The notes beneath the pieces were generated by a model. It ran no database searches. It saw nothing but the letters and a program-made list of their open reading frames with translations, and was not told where the DNA came from. A stretch of 13,978 bases of DNA, taken from NCBI RefSeq assembly GCF_021107415.1, contig NZ_JAIOSW010000350.1, positions 1 to 13,978 of the forward strand, given 5' to 3'. Source of the stretch: Desulfobacula sp. (GTDB taxonomy: Bacteria > Desulfobacterota > Desulfobacteria > Desulfobacterales > Desulfobacteraceae). Below, in pieces: positions 1 through 7,114 of the stretch; position 1 is the first letter of the stretch, and each line of letters begins with the position of its first letter. The translations under genes were made by a program, and so were the position numbers.

Positions 1-387
1 GATGGGGTCAAACCCGGGTTTGCTCAGTTCGTGGGGCAGGCCATGAAGCCTGCAGATCATTGGTCTGTAAGGGTATAGAAGGCAAAGGCCGCTTTCATTT
101 GCCGGGCAGTAAATTTTTTTAGCTTTTATTTCCAGGCTTTGAGGAAAGGTTTTTTTACAATAGTTTGCGGCCTTGTCCAAAATTATTTCTTTTTTATTGG
201 GGTCAAGCGCATTAAAGCCATGGAGCAAATAGGCTTTTTCAATATAAGTATGGTGAAAAAATAAGGATTTACAGCAATTATCCTCACACCCATTGCATTT
301 GAAATGGTAGTCTGCGGCAATTTTGTTCCAGGTTTTATCCATAGCATCGTAAAGAGCTGCAAGAGGTTTAAAGGTTTTATCTGTCAT
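1..387 (-). CDS. YkgJ-type cysteine-cluster protein (CxxCxxCC domain), 3' end beyond the window
   Basis: A continuous minus-strand frame of 129 codons runs from ATG at 387 to base 1 without a stop, so the C-terminus is missing. The cysteines fit the putative zinc- or iron-chelating CxxCxxCC (YkgJ) family: CNGCEDNCC at residues 31-39, then C94, C102 and the signature RPMICR with C112, followed by the 'hGLP' stretch usual in the family. The biochemical role of the family is not settled; metal binding is inferred from the cysteines. There is no signal peptide or membrane segment in the visible part, so it is probably cytosolic. The ATG lies 11 bases after the stop of the dgt-family gene and has no clear Shine-Dalgarno, which suggests co-transcription and translational coupling. 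I am confident of the frame and family, and have no evidence for a function. Confidence 0.85.
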   Translation of the reverse strand, partial: MTDKTFKPLAALYDAMDKTWNKIAADYHFKCNGCEDNCCKSLFFHHTYIEKAYLLHGFNALDPNKKEIILDKAANYCKKTFPQSLEIKAKKIYCPANESGLCLLYPYRPMICRLHGLPHELSKPGFDPI

Positions 388-398
388 GGCTGCTTAAA

Positions 399-1535
399 TT
401 AGATCAGGGGGTTGGGCAAGAAAATCTTGGAATATAGATTCATGGCATACCGGTCGGTCATACTGGCGATCAAATCACAAACAGACCGTTTAAGGGGGTT
501 CTTTGAGGAGTCCCATGGTGCCATTTCCATTTTTACAAGCTCTCTTTGCAAGACGTCAGGGTTATTTAAAAAATAATTATAAAGGCCAATGATCACCTTT
601 TTGGCCTTTACAAATTCATTATGAACTCCTGGCGAACGATAAACTTTATCATATAGGAATTTTCTTAATATGATCATGGAATGAAAGGTATCTTTGCCCA
701 TATCAAGGATAAATTTGCCATTACGCGGCCCACTGTTATACACCAATTGTTCAATCATTATACTGGCTCTCTGGGAATGTGTTTTTCCCAGTTTTTTAAT
801 ACAGATGTCAGGAACTTCTGCTGAAGAGATGACCTTGCCTCGTAATGCATCATCAAGGTCATGGTTTAAATAGGCAATGATATCCGCTACTCTGACAATT
901 CTTCCTTCGACTGTAATGGCGGTTTCTCCGGGGGTTGCCGGAATGATATTGCCAAACCCTTTGGAGTGCTTAAGAATGCCGTCCCTGACTTCCCAGGTCA
1001 GGTTAAGGCCTTTCCCTTTGTTTTCAAGGGAATCCACCACTCTTAAGCTTTGATAAGCGTGAGAAAAATGGGGTGAATAAATTTCGATCAGAGCGGTTTC
1101 ACCACCATGGCCAAAAGGTGTGTGACCCAGATCGTGAGCCAGTGCAATGGCTTCGGCAAGATCTTCATTAAGACACATGGCTCTTGCAATAGTTCTTGAA
1201 ATTTGTGCCACTTCAAGTGTATGAGTGAGTCGGGTTCGATAATGGTCTCCCAAAGGGGAGAGGAAAACCTGTGTTTTGTATTTCAACCGTCTAAAGGAGT
1301 TTGAATAGACAATGCGGTCCCTGTCGAGTTGGAAAGGCGTTCTGATATTGCAGATATTTTCTTCTTTCTTCCGCCTTTTTGCATTAGCACTTAAGGTACC
1401 ATATTCGGAAAGAAAGTTTTTTTCTCTGAGTTGGAATTCTTTCTGGATACAAAGATTTTTATTCAAAGAGTTTTTTTGTATATATATTTTTTTGTTTGTT
1501 TTCATAAATTCATATTGAATATTTTTTGAGAGCAA
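399..1535 (-). CDS. dgt: dGTPase-like HD-domain deoxynucleotide triphosphohydrolase
   Basis: This is a member of the family that hydrolyses dNTPs to deoxynucleoside plus tripolyphosphate and so adjusts the dNTP pool. The frame has 378 codons. The conserved block FRRLKYKTQVF is at about residues 81-91. The HD metal site is visible: H105 in RLTHTLEVA, H134-D135 in ALAHDLGHTPFGH, and D218 in RVADIIAYLNHD. The length suits the short (type 2-like) dGTPase homologues. Nucleotide specificity cannot be read from sequence. The start is uncertain. The full frame begins at TTG 1535, but ATG at 1505 (residue 11) is equally plausible, and neither has a good Shine-Dalgarno. The first ~35 residues are Lys/Asn-rich and outside the conserved core. 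The YkgJ-type gene follows after 11 bases, probably in the same transcript. Confidence 0.93.
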   Translation of the reverse strand: MLSKNIQYEFMKTNKKIYIQKNSLNKNLCIQKEFQLREKNFLSEYGTLSANAKRRKKEENICNIRTPFQLDRDRIVYSNSFRRLKYKTQVFLSPLGDHYRTRLTHTLEVAQISRTIARAMCLNEDLAEAIALAHDLGHTPFGHGGETALIEIYSPHFSHAYQSLRVVDSLENKGKGLNLTWEVRDGILKHSKGFGNIIPATPGETAITVEGRIVRVADIIAYLNHDLDDALRGKVISSAEVPDICIKKLGKTHSQRASIMIEQLVYNSGPRNGKFILDMGKDTFHSMIILRKFLYDKVYRSPGVHNEFVKAKKVIIGLYNYFLNNPDVLQRELVKMEMAPWDSSKNPLKRSVCDLIASMTDRYAMNLYSKIFLPNPLI

Positions 1536-1643
1536 AATAAACTACAATCGTTAAAAAAAAACAAGTTGAAGAATCTGGGTCATATTTGCGCATATGGAGC
1601 AGGCTTTGTAAAGATATATTTTATTTAGGAGAGATGATTTAAA
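1536..1643. promoter_or_regulatory. Divergent intergenic region between dgt and the deaminase gene
   Basis: These 108 A/T-rich bases separate two genes pointing away from each other, so both promoters should lie here. No strong sigma70 pair is visible. For the plus strand, TATATT at 1615-1620 is a possible -10 close to the Shine-Dalgarno, but no good -35 is spaced correctly. For the minus strand, TTGTTT and TTTATT sit 17 bases apart but match poorly. A short inverted repeat, CATAT-N6-ATATG, lies at 1581-1596. That promoters are here is inferred mainly from gene orientation. Confidence 0.4.
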
Positions 1644-2171
1644 TTGGAGTATGAATATTACATGGGTTTGGCATTGGAACAAGCCCAAAAAGCATTTGAC
1701 AAGGGTGAGTTCCCGGTGGGATGTGTGATTGTGCAAGCTGGAAAAGTGATTGCAAGTGGTGCAAGGACGGGAACAACTTCTGATAAATTGTTTTTTAGTG
1801 AAATTGATCATGCTGAGATAAGGGCTTTGAAACATCTTGAAACTATTGACACTCAATTTGAACCTGACAAATTAATCCTTTTTTCTACCATGGAGCCCTG
1901 TCTGATGTGTTTTGGTGCTATTATTTTGTCCGGTATCAAAAAAATAGTATATGCTTATGAAGACCCCATGGGGGGAGGAACGACATGTGATTTGAAAAAA
2001 TTGCCCCTTTTATATCAAAATTGCGGGATTGATATTGTTCCTGGAGTACTACGGCAAAAAAGTCTTGATCTTTTTTATCATTTTTTTAATAAAGAGGCTA
2101 ATTTATATTGGAAGAATAGCTATTTGGAGGCATATACTCTTGATCAGAAAATAAAGAAGATTTTAAAATAA
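1644..2171 (+). CDS. TadA-like zinc-dependent nucleoside/tRNA adenosine deaminase
   Basis: This 175-residue protein is of the cytidine/deoxycytidylate deaminase superfamily and is closest in layout to TadA, which makes inosine at tRNA position 34. The zinc and catalytic residues are all present: H56-A-E58 and P85-C86-x2-C89 in STMEPCLMC. Two things differ from canonical TadA. The usual G-x-G-x-N motif ahead of HAE, whose Asn contacts the base, is replaced by SGARTGTTSDK. The segment after PCxxC reads VYAYEDPMGGG rather than the usual VYGAxDxKxGA. The substrate may therefore be a free base or nucleoside rather than tRNA, so no symbol is given. The start is TTG at 1644, supported by AGGAGAGA at 1627-1634. 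It stands alone, with its own promoter region upstream and the infC promoter downstream. Confidence 0.85.
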   Translation: MEYEYYMGLALEQAQKAFDKGEFPVGCVIVQAGKVIASGARTGTTSDKLFFSEIDHAEIRALKHLETIDTQFEPDKLILFSTMEPCLMCFGAIILSGIKKIVYAYEDPMGGGTTCDLKKLPLLYQNCGIDIVPGVLRQKSLDLFYHFFNKEANLYWKNSYLEAYTLDQKIKKILK

Positions 2172-2177
2172 ATAGTA

Positions 2178-2197
2178 CTTGCATTTCTTTATGCAAG
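2178..2197 (+). promoter_or_regulatory. Perfect 7-bp inverted repeat overlapping the infC -35 box
   Basis: CTTGCAT (2178-2184) and ATGCAAG (2191-2197) are exact reverse complements separated by six bases. The left arm contains the -35 hexamer of the proposed infC promoter and starts 7 bases after the deaminase stop. It could be an operator for a repressor. It could also be a weak terminator hairpin for the upstream gene, but no U-run follows. I cannot separate these by eye. Confidence 0.4.
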
Positions 2198-2207
2198 CCA
2201 TTATAAT
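2179..2207 (+). promoter_or_regulatory. Sigma70-type promoter for the infC operon
   Basis: The -35 TTGCAT (2179-2184) and a perfect -10 TATAAT (2202-2207) are separated by exactly 17 bases. Transcription should start near 2214, giving a leader of about 57 nt before the infC start at 2271. It is the only strong pair in the 99-base gap upstream of infC and would serve infC-rpmI-rplT-pheS-pheT. Confidence 0.75.
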
Positions 2208-2257
2208 CGCAGGGTTATACTTGTTCTATCAAAAATAAATATAAGATCGTGTGGTGC

Positions 2258-2263
2258 AGGAGG
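2258..2263 (+). promoter_or_regulatory. Shine-Dalgarno fixing the ATA start of infC
   Basis: AGGAGG is a perfect anti-16S match ending 7 bases before ATA 2271. It is about 40 bases from the next in-frame conventional start (GTG 2304), too far to serve it. It is therefore the main nucleotide-level evidence for initiation at ATA. Confidence 0.88.
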
Positions 2264-2270
2264 TGCGAAA

Positions 2271-2792
2271 ATAGCTAAGCGAGGAAGACAGGATCAGACA
2301 AGTGTGAATAAGGGGATCAGGGCCAGCCAGGTTAGGGTTGTCGGCTCTGATGGTGAGCAGATAGGAATTATGCCCATAGAAGAGGCATTGAAAATTGCAG
2401 GGGATGAAGATCTTGATCTGGTTGAGGTTTCACCGGATGCAAACCCGCCTGTCTGCAAGATAATGGATTTTGGGAAATTTAAATACGAGCTGACTAAAAA
2501 AAAGCAGGAGGCTAAACGAAGACAGAAAACTACTCAGATTAAGGAAATAAAGGTAAGGCCAAAAACCGATGATCATGACCTTGAAACAAAGGTCAGGCAT
2601 ATTGAAAAGTTTATCAGTAAAAATGATAAGGTTAAGATTACACTGTTTTTCAGAGGAAGGGAAATTATACTCAAGGAACAGGCTAACACGGTTTTGGAAA
2701 AAATTGTTACCATGACTGACGCGTTTGCCCAGGTTGAGCAGTATCCCAAGTTTGAGGGCCGCGTTATCACCATGCTTTTGGGACCTAAATAA
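2271..2792 (+). CDS. infC: Translation initiation factor IF-3, starting at a non-canonical ATA codon
   Basis: IF3 binds the 30S subunit, keeps 50S away and discriminates against wrong start codons and initiator tRNAs. The protein is 173 residues. The N-terminal domain covers about 1-80 (VNKGIRASQVRVVG, EEAL, DLDLVEVSPDANPPVCKIMDFGKFKYE), then a basic linker (KKKQEAKRRQK), then the C-terminal domain (IKEIKVRPKTDDHD to GRVITMLLGPK). I place the start at ATA 2271. Translation from there gives AKRGRQDQTSVNKG, the typical N-terminus of many IF3s, and a perfect Shine-Dalgarno lies 7 bases upstream. There is no in-frame ATG, GTG or TTG in the leader before GTG 2304. Starting at 2304 would lose 11 conserved residues and have no Shine-Dalgarno. 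A rare start allows IF3 to repress its own mRNA, as known for the AUU start of E. coli infC. Confidence 0.96.
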   Translation: MAKRGRQDQTSVNKGIRASQVRVVGSDGEQIGIMPIEEALKIAGDEDLDLVEVSPDANPPVCKIMDFGKFKYELTKKKQEAKRRQKTTQIKEIKVRPKTDDHDLETKVRHIEKFISKNDKVKITLFFRGREIILKEQANTVLEKIVTMTDAFAQVEQYPKFEGRVITMLLGPK

Positions 2793-2841
2793 TCTAGTTT
2801 TATAAAGTTAGCAAGACGGCTTGAAAATACATAATAAATGT

Positions 2842-2887
2842 ATGGTGGTATATTATGCTTTTTTAATTATATACTGCCATCTTTTTT
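2842..2887 (+). terminator. Hairpin plus U-run between infC and rpmI (attenuator or weak terminator)
   Basis: The arms 2842-2853 (ATGGTGGTATAT) and 2869-2880 (ATATACTGCCAT) pair over 12 bp with two G-U wobbles and a 15-nt loop. A run of six T at 2882-2887 follows after one C. This has the form of an intrinsic terminator, but it lies inside the operon, 27 bases before rpmI. A second stem, ATACAT (2827-2832) with ATGTAT (2838-2843), shares bases 2842-2843 and would compete with it. Regulation of rpmI-rplT by L20 through RNA upstream is known in other bacteria. A similar role here is inference. Confidence 0.55.
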
Positions 2888-2914
2888 AGAAATTGCAATA
2901 CAGGAGAAGATAAA

Positions 2915-3112
2915 ATGCCTAAGATTAAAACATGCAGAGCGGCTGCCAAGCGTTTTAAAAAAACAGGATCAGGGAAATATAAATTTAGAAAATCTCATTC
3001 TAGCCATATATTAACCAAAAAAACCACAAAGAGAAAAAGATCTTATAGATTAGATCAGATGATTGATAAGGCAAATTTAAAAGAGGTCAAACGTTTGTTA
3101 CCCAATGGATAG
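2915..3112 (+). CDS. rpmI: Large-subunit ribosomal protein bL35
   Basis: L35 is a small basic protein of the 50S subunit. The 65-residue length is typical. It opens [20 protein letters not shown], continues through a Lys/His-rich middle ([17 protein letters not shown]) and ends with the family pattern VKRLLP followed by NG. The start ATG 2915 has AGGAGA at 2902-2907. It sits between infC and rplT in the usual order. The hairpin at 2842-2887 precedes it and may set its expression relative to infC. Identity is certain from the N-terminal motif, size and context. Confidence 0.97.
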   Translation: MPKIKTCRAAAKRFKKTGSGKYKFRKSHSSHILTKKTTKRKRSYRLDQMIDKANLKEVKRLLPNG

Positions 3113-3178
3113 TAACATTTCAATCAAAATTACTGAAAGTTTGATTCAAAAGAATAGAGAGTTGAGGAGTTTGACAAA

Positions 3179-3532
3179 ATGAGAGTCAAAAGAGGATTTA
3201 AAGCAAGAAGGCGTAGAAATAAGGTACTTAAGCTTGCAAAAGGATTTAGAGGCGGAAGAAGTAAATTATACCGTACTGCTGCAGACGCTGTTGATAAAGC
3301 GTTGATGTATGCTTACCGGGACAGAAGAGTGCGCAAGAGAGATTTTAGACGGCTTTGGATCGTCCGAATCAATGCAGCATCAAGAATGAATGGCCTGTCA
3401 TACAGCAAATTAATGAATGGTCTTAAATTAGCAGGCAGTGAGTTGGATCGCAAGGTATTGGCTGATCTTGCAATTTCTGATCCAGCCGCCTTTTCCCAGT
3501 TGGCTTCCCAGGCGAATGCCCAGTTTAATTAG
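3179..3532 (+). CDS. rplT: Large-subunit ribosomal protein bL20
   Basis: L20 binds 23S rRNA early in 50S assembly, and in several bacteria it represses its own operon. The protein has 117 residues. The basic N-terminal extension ([25 protein letters not shown]) is followed by the globular RNA-binding part, with [21 protein letters not shown] and [12 protein letters not shown]. It ends [16 protein letters not shown] 3179 is preceded by GAGGAG at 3164-3169. The 66-base gap after rpmI contains a 7-bp inverted repeat, AATCAAA (3122-3128) with TTTGATT (3140-3146), without a U-run. The pheS start follows the rplT stop after 23 bases, so the genes are likely one transcript. Confidence 0.98.
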   Translation: MRVKRGFKARRRRNKVLKLAKGFRGGRSKLYRTAADAVDKALMYAYRDRRVRKRDFRRLWIVRINAASRMNGLSYSKLMNGLKLAGSELDRKVLADLAISDPAAFSQLASQANAQFN

Positions 3533-3555
3533 ATTAAACGATTAGTGAGGGTATT

Positions 3556-4563
3556 TTGCAAAACAGTATTATTGATATTGAAAAAGAAGCCTTTGAAAGC
3601 ATAGAGCAAGCCAGTGATTCGGACCAGCTTGAACAGCTTTCCATTAAATATCTTGGCCGAAAGGGTGTGCTCACAAAATTTTTAAGAAATATTTCTTCTC
3701 TTCCCGAGGATGAGCGGCCCAGTGCCGGTAAGAATGCCAATATTCTTAAAGGAAAGCTTGAGAAGGCCGTTAAGGCTGCCTTTTCAAAACTTGATGATTT
3801 TGATGATAAAAAGTTTACAGGTATTGATGTGACCCTTCCGGGGCGACCAATCCTGCGGGGCTCTCTTCATCCTATTACCCAGGTGTCCAAAGAAATTACT
3901 GATATTTTTTTAAGACTTGGGTTTGATATTGCAGAAAGTCCGGAAGTTGAAACGGATTATTATAATTTTGAGGCCTTGAATATCCCCAAATATCATCCGG
4001 CAAGAGATATGCAGGATACTTTTTATGTGTCGGAAAACATAGTTTTGCGAACGCATACTTCTCCATCCCAGCCCCGTGTGATGGAAAAGACCAAACCGCC
4101 GGTGAGAATTATTTCACCGGGAAAGGTTTTCCGATGTGATTCAGACATCACTCATACCCCCATGTTTCATCAGGTCGAAGGTCTGATGGTGGATAAAAAT
4201 ATTTCTTTTGGTGATTTAAAGGGGATTTTAACTACTTTTGTTCATCAGTTTTTTGACAAGGAAACTTCTTTAAGATTCAGACCCAGCTTTTTCCCGTTTA
4301 CAGAACCCAGCGCCGAAGTCGATATCCGCTGTGTTATGTGTAAGGGAAAAGGCTGTCGAATCTGTTCAAAAACAGGATGGCTCGAAGTATTGGGTTCCGG
4401 AATGGTTCATCCGGCGGTTTTTGAAAATGTCGGATATGATGCGGACAAATATACAGGCTTTGCTTTTGGAATGGGGATTGAACGTCTTGCCATGCTCAAG
4501 TATGGTATTGATGACACAAGAAAATTTTTTGAAAACGATATCCGTTTTCAAGGGCAGTTTTGA
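3556..4563 (+). CDS. pheS: Phenylalanine-tRNA ligase alpha subunit
   Basis: This is the catalytic subunit of the alpha2-beta2 enzyme that charges tRNA-Phe. It has 335 residues, a usual length. An N-terminal coiled-coil region (about 1-85) is followed by the class II catalytic core. Motif 1 is around HPITQVSKEI (105-114). Motif 2 contains ISPGKVFRCDSDITHTPMFH (186-205). Motif 3 is FGMGIERLAMLKYGIDD (304-320). A CxxC-x4-CxxC cluster, C259, C262, C267 and C270, sits before GWLEVLGSGMVHP. This metal-knuckle-like insertion occurs in many bacterial PheS but not in E. coli. The start is TTG 3556 behind GAGGG at 3547-3551, a rather short spacing. pheT follows after a single base, so translation is coupled. 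Confidence 0.98.
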   Translation: MQNSIIDIEKEAFESIEQASDSDQLEQLSIKYLGRKGVLTKFLRNISSLPEDERPSAGKNANILKGKLEKAVKAAFSKLDDFDDKKFTGIDVTLPGRPILRGSLHPITQVSKEITDIFLRLGFDIAESPEVETDYYNFEALNIPKYHPARDMQDTFYVSENIVLRTHTSPSQPRVMEKTKPPVRIISPGKVFRCDSDITHTPMFHQVEGLMVDKNISFGDLKGILTTFVHQFFDKETSLRFRPSFFPFTEPSAEVDIRCVMCKGKGCRICSKTGWLEVLGSGMVHPAVFENVGYDADKYTGFAFGMGIERLAMLKYGIDDTRKFFENDIRFQGQF

Positions 4564-4564
4564 T

Positions 4565-6922
4565 ATGAAAGTCAGTTTAAGCTGGTTAAAAGAGTATATT
4601 CACCTTGACCTTGAACCTTCAGTGATTGCTAAAGAGTTGACAATGGCAGGCCTTGAGGTCGATGCAGTTGAAGAAAGGTATGATTATCTCAACAATATTG
4701 TTGTCGCTAAAGTCAATGAAGTTAAAAAACACCCAAATGCAGACAAACTTTCTGTCTGCATGGTTGACGCAGGCGGGGATGAGCTGGTTCAGATTGTCTG
4801 TGGTGCGCCCAATGTGCACGAAGGTATGTTTGTGCCATGCGCATTGCCAGGGACTGTTCTTCCCGGAGATTTTAAAATAAAAAAGGGTAAGCTTCGGGGA
4901 GAAGTGTCTGAAGGTATGTTATGCAGTGCCGCTGAATTAAAACTCAATACAGATGCCGCAGGTATTATGGATCTTGAAGGTGATTTTCTTGCCGGAACCC
5001 CCCTTGACAAAGCGTTGAAAGTTTCTGACACGGTGTTTGAAATTGATTTGACCCCCAATAGACCCGATTGCTTGAGTATCATCGGTGTGGCTCGTGAAGC
5101 AGGGGCTTTCATGGAACCAAAAGCCAAGGTGAAGTTCCCTGATTTTAAGCTGCCAAAAGATAAAATGGGAAATGAATCTATCCATGATTATGCAAAAGTT
5201 CAAATCATTGATCCTGATCTTTGCCCAAGATACTCGGCAGGCCTTTTATTTGATGTTAAGATTGAACCCTCTCCTTTCTGGCTCCAGGAAAGACTTGAAT
5301 CCATAGGGCTTACTCCCATCAATAATGTGGTTGATATTACAAATTTTGTCATGATGGAAATGGGCCAGCCCCTTCATGCCTTTGACTTTGATGAGGTTGC
5401 AAAGGGCAGGATTGTCATTAGAAAAGCAGGCAGTGATATGAATTTTACCACTCTTGACAGCAAAGATCATATGCTTGAATCTGATATGCTCATGATTTGT
5501 GATGGTAACAGACCTGTGGCACTGGCCGGGGTAATGGGGGGTGAAAATTCTGAGATTTCAGATTCCACAACCAGAGTGCTGATTGAAAGCGCATATTTTA
5601 ATCCGATATCCATCAGAAAAACTGCAAAGAAAACCGGTATTGCTTCAGATGCATCACACAGGTTTGAACGTGGAGTTGACCCTGAAGGGACGGTCAAAGC
5701 ATTAAACAGGGCAATTGCCCTGATGGCTCAAATTTGTGATGCAACCATTGCCAAAGATATTATTGATGAATATCCCAATAAGGCGGTTCCCCGTAAAATT
5801 GATTTGAATACGGATGCCTTGAATGCCCGATTGGGTACGGATTTAGATACAGATGCAATCAAAGCGATCCTGGAATCAGTGGAATTTGAAGTTGAGAAAA
5901 CAAATGACACCCGGCTGAAAGTGGGTATACCATCTTTCAGAGTGGATGTTACAAGGCCTGAAGACCTTTCTGAAGAAGTAGCCAGGCTTTGGGGATATAA
6001 CAATATTAAAACAAGTTATCCTCTGGTTCCTGCAAAAGGCAGGCTTTTGGATGAAAAGATCGTTCTCAGGGAAAAAATCCAACAAATAATGACGGGATTT
6101 TCTTTTTGTGAGATCATCAATTATAATTTTATCAATGAAAATTCATGTGACAGGTTAAACCTGTTGGATAACGATAAACGGCGGCAGGTTGAAACTATTT
6201 TAAACCCGATTTCAGATCAGATGTCGGTTTTAAGGAGTTCTCTGATTCCAGGGCTTCTTGAGACAATGAAAAAAAATATTTCCCAGCAGGCAGATACGCT
6301 GAAGTTTTTTGAAATCGGCAAGATTTTCTTTGCCACACAAAAGGGATCTTTGCCTGAAGAAAAGGAAATGATTGCGGGTCTGATCACAGGCAACCGGACG
6401 GATTCTTCCTGGTATTCCAAAAAGGCTAAAGTTGATTTCTTTGATTTGAAAGGTGCGGCTGAGGTTTTTTTTGAAGCACTTATGATTGAGAACACCGGCT
6501 TTGAAAAGATTGAAAATGACTCCTGTCCTTATTACAAAGATGGATATGCAGCCGTTATCAAATTCAATGATACCCTTGTGGGTACTCTTGGAAGAATTGA
6601 TGAAAAGGTTTTGAAAAATTATGGGTTAAAGCAGGATGCATTTGTTTTTGATTTCAATTTTAATGCCATACAGGACCTGCTCCCCAAAGTAGTTACAGCT
6701 GAGCCATTGCCAAAATTTCCTTCCATTTCAAGGGATATTACCATTATCGTGGACAGAGCCGTGACGGTTGGGGCAATCTTGAAACAGATTGAATTTATTT
6801 TTAAAAAAGAATCATTAATTGAAAACGTTTTTCTTTTTGATATATTTGAAGGCCAGCCGTTGCCTGAAGGTAAAAAGTCATTGTCTTTCCGGGTTGTTTA
6901 CAGATCGGCAAGCAAACCTTGA
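4565..6922 (+). CDS. pheT: Phenylalanine-tRNA ligase beta subunit, reading frame broken near the 3' end
   Basis: The beta subunit holds the editing site and binds tRNA-Phe. ATG 4565 begins KVSLSWLKEYIHL, one base after the pheS stop, with AGGG at 4551-4554. Domains in order: OB-fold tRNA-binding domain near 40-150 (KHPNADKLSVC, GAPNV, RGEVSEGMLCS), B3/B4 editing domain near 210-390 (DLTPNRPDC, MGQPLHAFD), B5 domain near 400-480, catalytic-like core (FNPIS, RPEDLSEEVARLWGY), and the ferredoxin-like anticodon-binding domain from about residue 715 (FPSISRDI). The visible frame stops at TGA 6920-6922 after 785 residues, in the middle of that last domain (FRVVYRSASKP). The missing end is present in the -1 frame and would make an 812-residue protein. 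Either a base is missing from the AAA run at 6914-6916 (sequencing or assembly error) or the allele is truncated. Confidence 0.95.
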   Translation: MKVSLSWLKEYIHLDLEPSVIAKELTMAGLEVDAVEERYDYLNNIVVAKVNEVKKHPNADKLSVCMVDAGGDELVQIVCGAPNVHEGMFVPCALPGTVLPGDFKIKKGKLRGEVSEGMLCSAAELKLNTDAAGIMDLEGDFLAGTPLDKALKVSDTVFEIDLTPNRPDCLSIIGVAREAGAFMEPKAKVKFPDFKLPKDKMGNESIHDYAKVQIIDPDLCPRYSAGLLFDVKIEPSPFWLQERLESIGLTPINNVVDITNFVMMEMGQPLHAFDFDEVAKGRIVIRKAGSDMNFTTLDSKDHMLESDMLMICDGNRPVALAGVMGGENSEISDSTTRVLIESAYFNPISIRKTAKKTGIASDASHRFERGVDPEGTVKALNRAIALMAQICDATIAKDIIDEYPNKAVPRKIDLNTDALNARLGTDLDTDAIKAILESVEFEVEKTNDTRLKVGIPSFRVDVTRPEDLSEEVARLWGYNNIKTSYPLVPAKGRLLDEKIVLREKIQQIMTGFSFCEIINYNFINENSCDRLNLLDNDKRRQVETILNPISDQMSVLRSSLIPGLLETMKKNISQQADTLKFFEIGKIFFATQKGSLPEEKEMIAGLITGNRTDSSWYSKKAKVDFFDLKGAAEVFFEALMIENTGFEKIENDSCPYYKDGYAAVIKFNDTLVGTLGRIDEKVLKNYGLKQDAFVFDFNFNAIQDLLPKVVTAEPLPKFPSISRDITIIVDRAVTVGAILKQIEFIFKKESLIENVFLFDIFEGQPLPEGKKSLSFRVVYRSASKP

Positions 6923-7002
6923 AAGAAAAAAATATTAAAAAACTGCATGTAAACATTTCAAAAGCCATTCTTGTTGAGTTTAATGCAGATCTGCCGGAAT
7001 AG
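6916..7002 (+). other. pheT: Out-of-frame C-terminal tail of pheT (28 codons plus TAG)
   Basis: Read from 6916, one base back from the pheT frame, the sequence encodes 28 residues that start TLKEKNIKKLH and end VEFNADLPE, then TAG at 7000-7002. The E. coli PheT tail after its conserved Arg also has 28 residues, starting TLEEEEI and ending RFQASLRD (recalled, not searched). The Thr-Leu start, the acidic/Ile helix, Phe-x-Ala and the Leu near the end correspond. This segment is therefore the lost end of the anticodon-binding domain, not spacer. One extra base in the AAA run at 6914-6916 would restore a full-length product. Confidence 0.88.
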
Positions 7003-7074
7003 CCGGAAAGAAGATAGCCGCTAATCATTTTTAATATGGATTTGCCTGGTTAATATTTGGGAGTAAAAGTGTTA

Positions 7075-7103
7075 TTGACAAACCCGATATAGGTTGGTAT
7101 ATT
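7075..7103 (+). promoter_or_regulatory. Strong sigma70-type promoter for tRNA-Gly
   Basis: A perfect -35 TTGACA (7075-7080) and a near-consensus -10 TATATT (7098-7103) are exactly 17 bases apart. Transcription should start about 7109-7112, just 3-6 bases before the mature tRNA 5' end at 7115. It gives the tRNA its own transcription, independent of pheT upstream. Confidence 0.85.
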
Positions 7104-7114
7104 ATTCTGCTAAT

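Noticed and set aside
3122..3146. Terminator between rpmI and rplT
   Set aside because: A 7-bp A/T-rich inverted repeat is present but no U-run follows, and the two genes are normally co-transcribed.
4331..4564. Upstream extension of the pheT frame inside pheS
   Set aside because: The frame is open by chance over the end of pheS. The conserved PheT N-terminus begins at ATG 4565, right after the pheS stop.
6914..6922. prfB-like +1 programmed frameshift at CCT TGA in pheT
   Set aside because: The tail lies in the -1 frame. A +1 shift would read only a few codons before a stop, and there is no supporting Shine-Dalgarno-like element.
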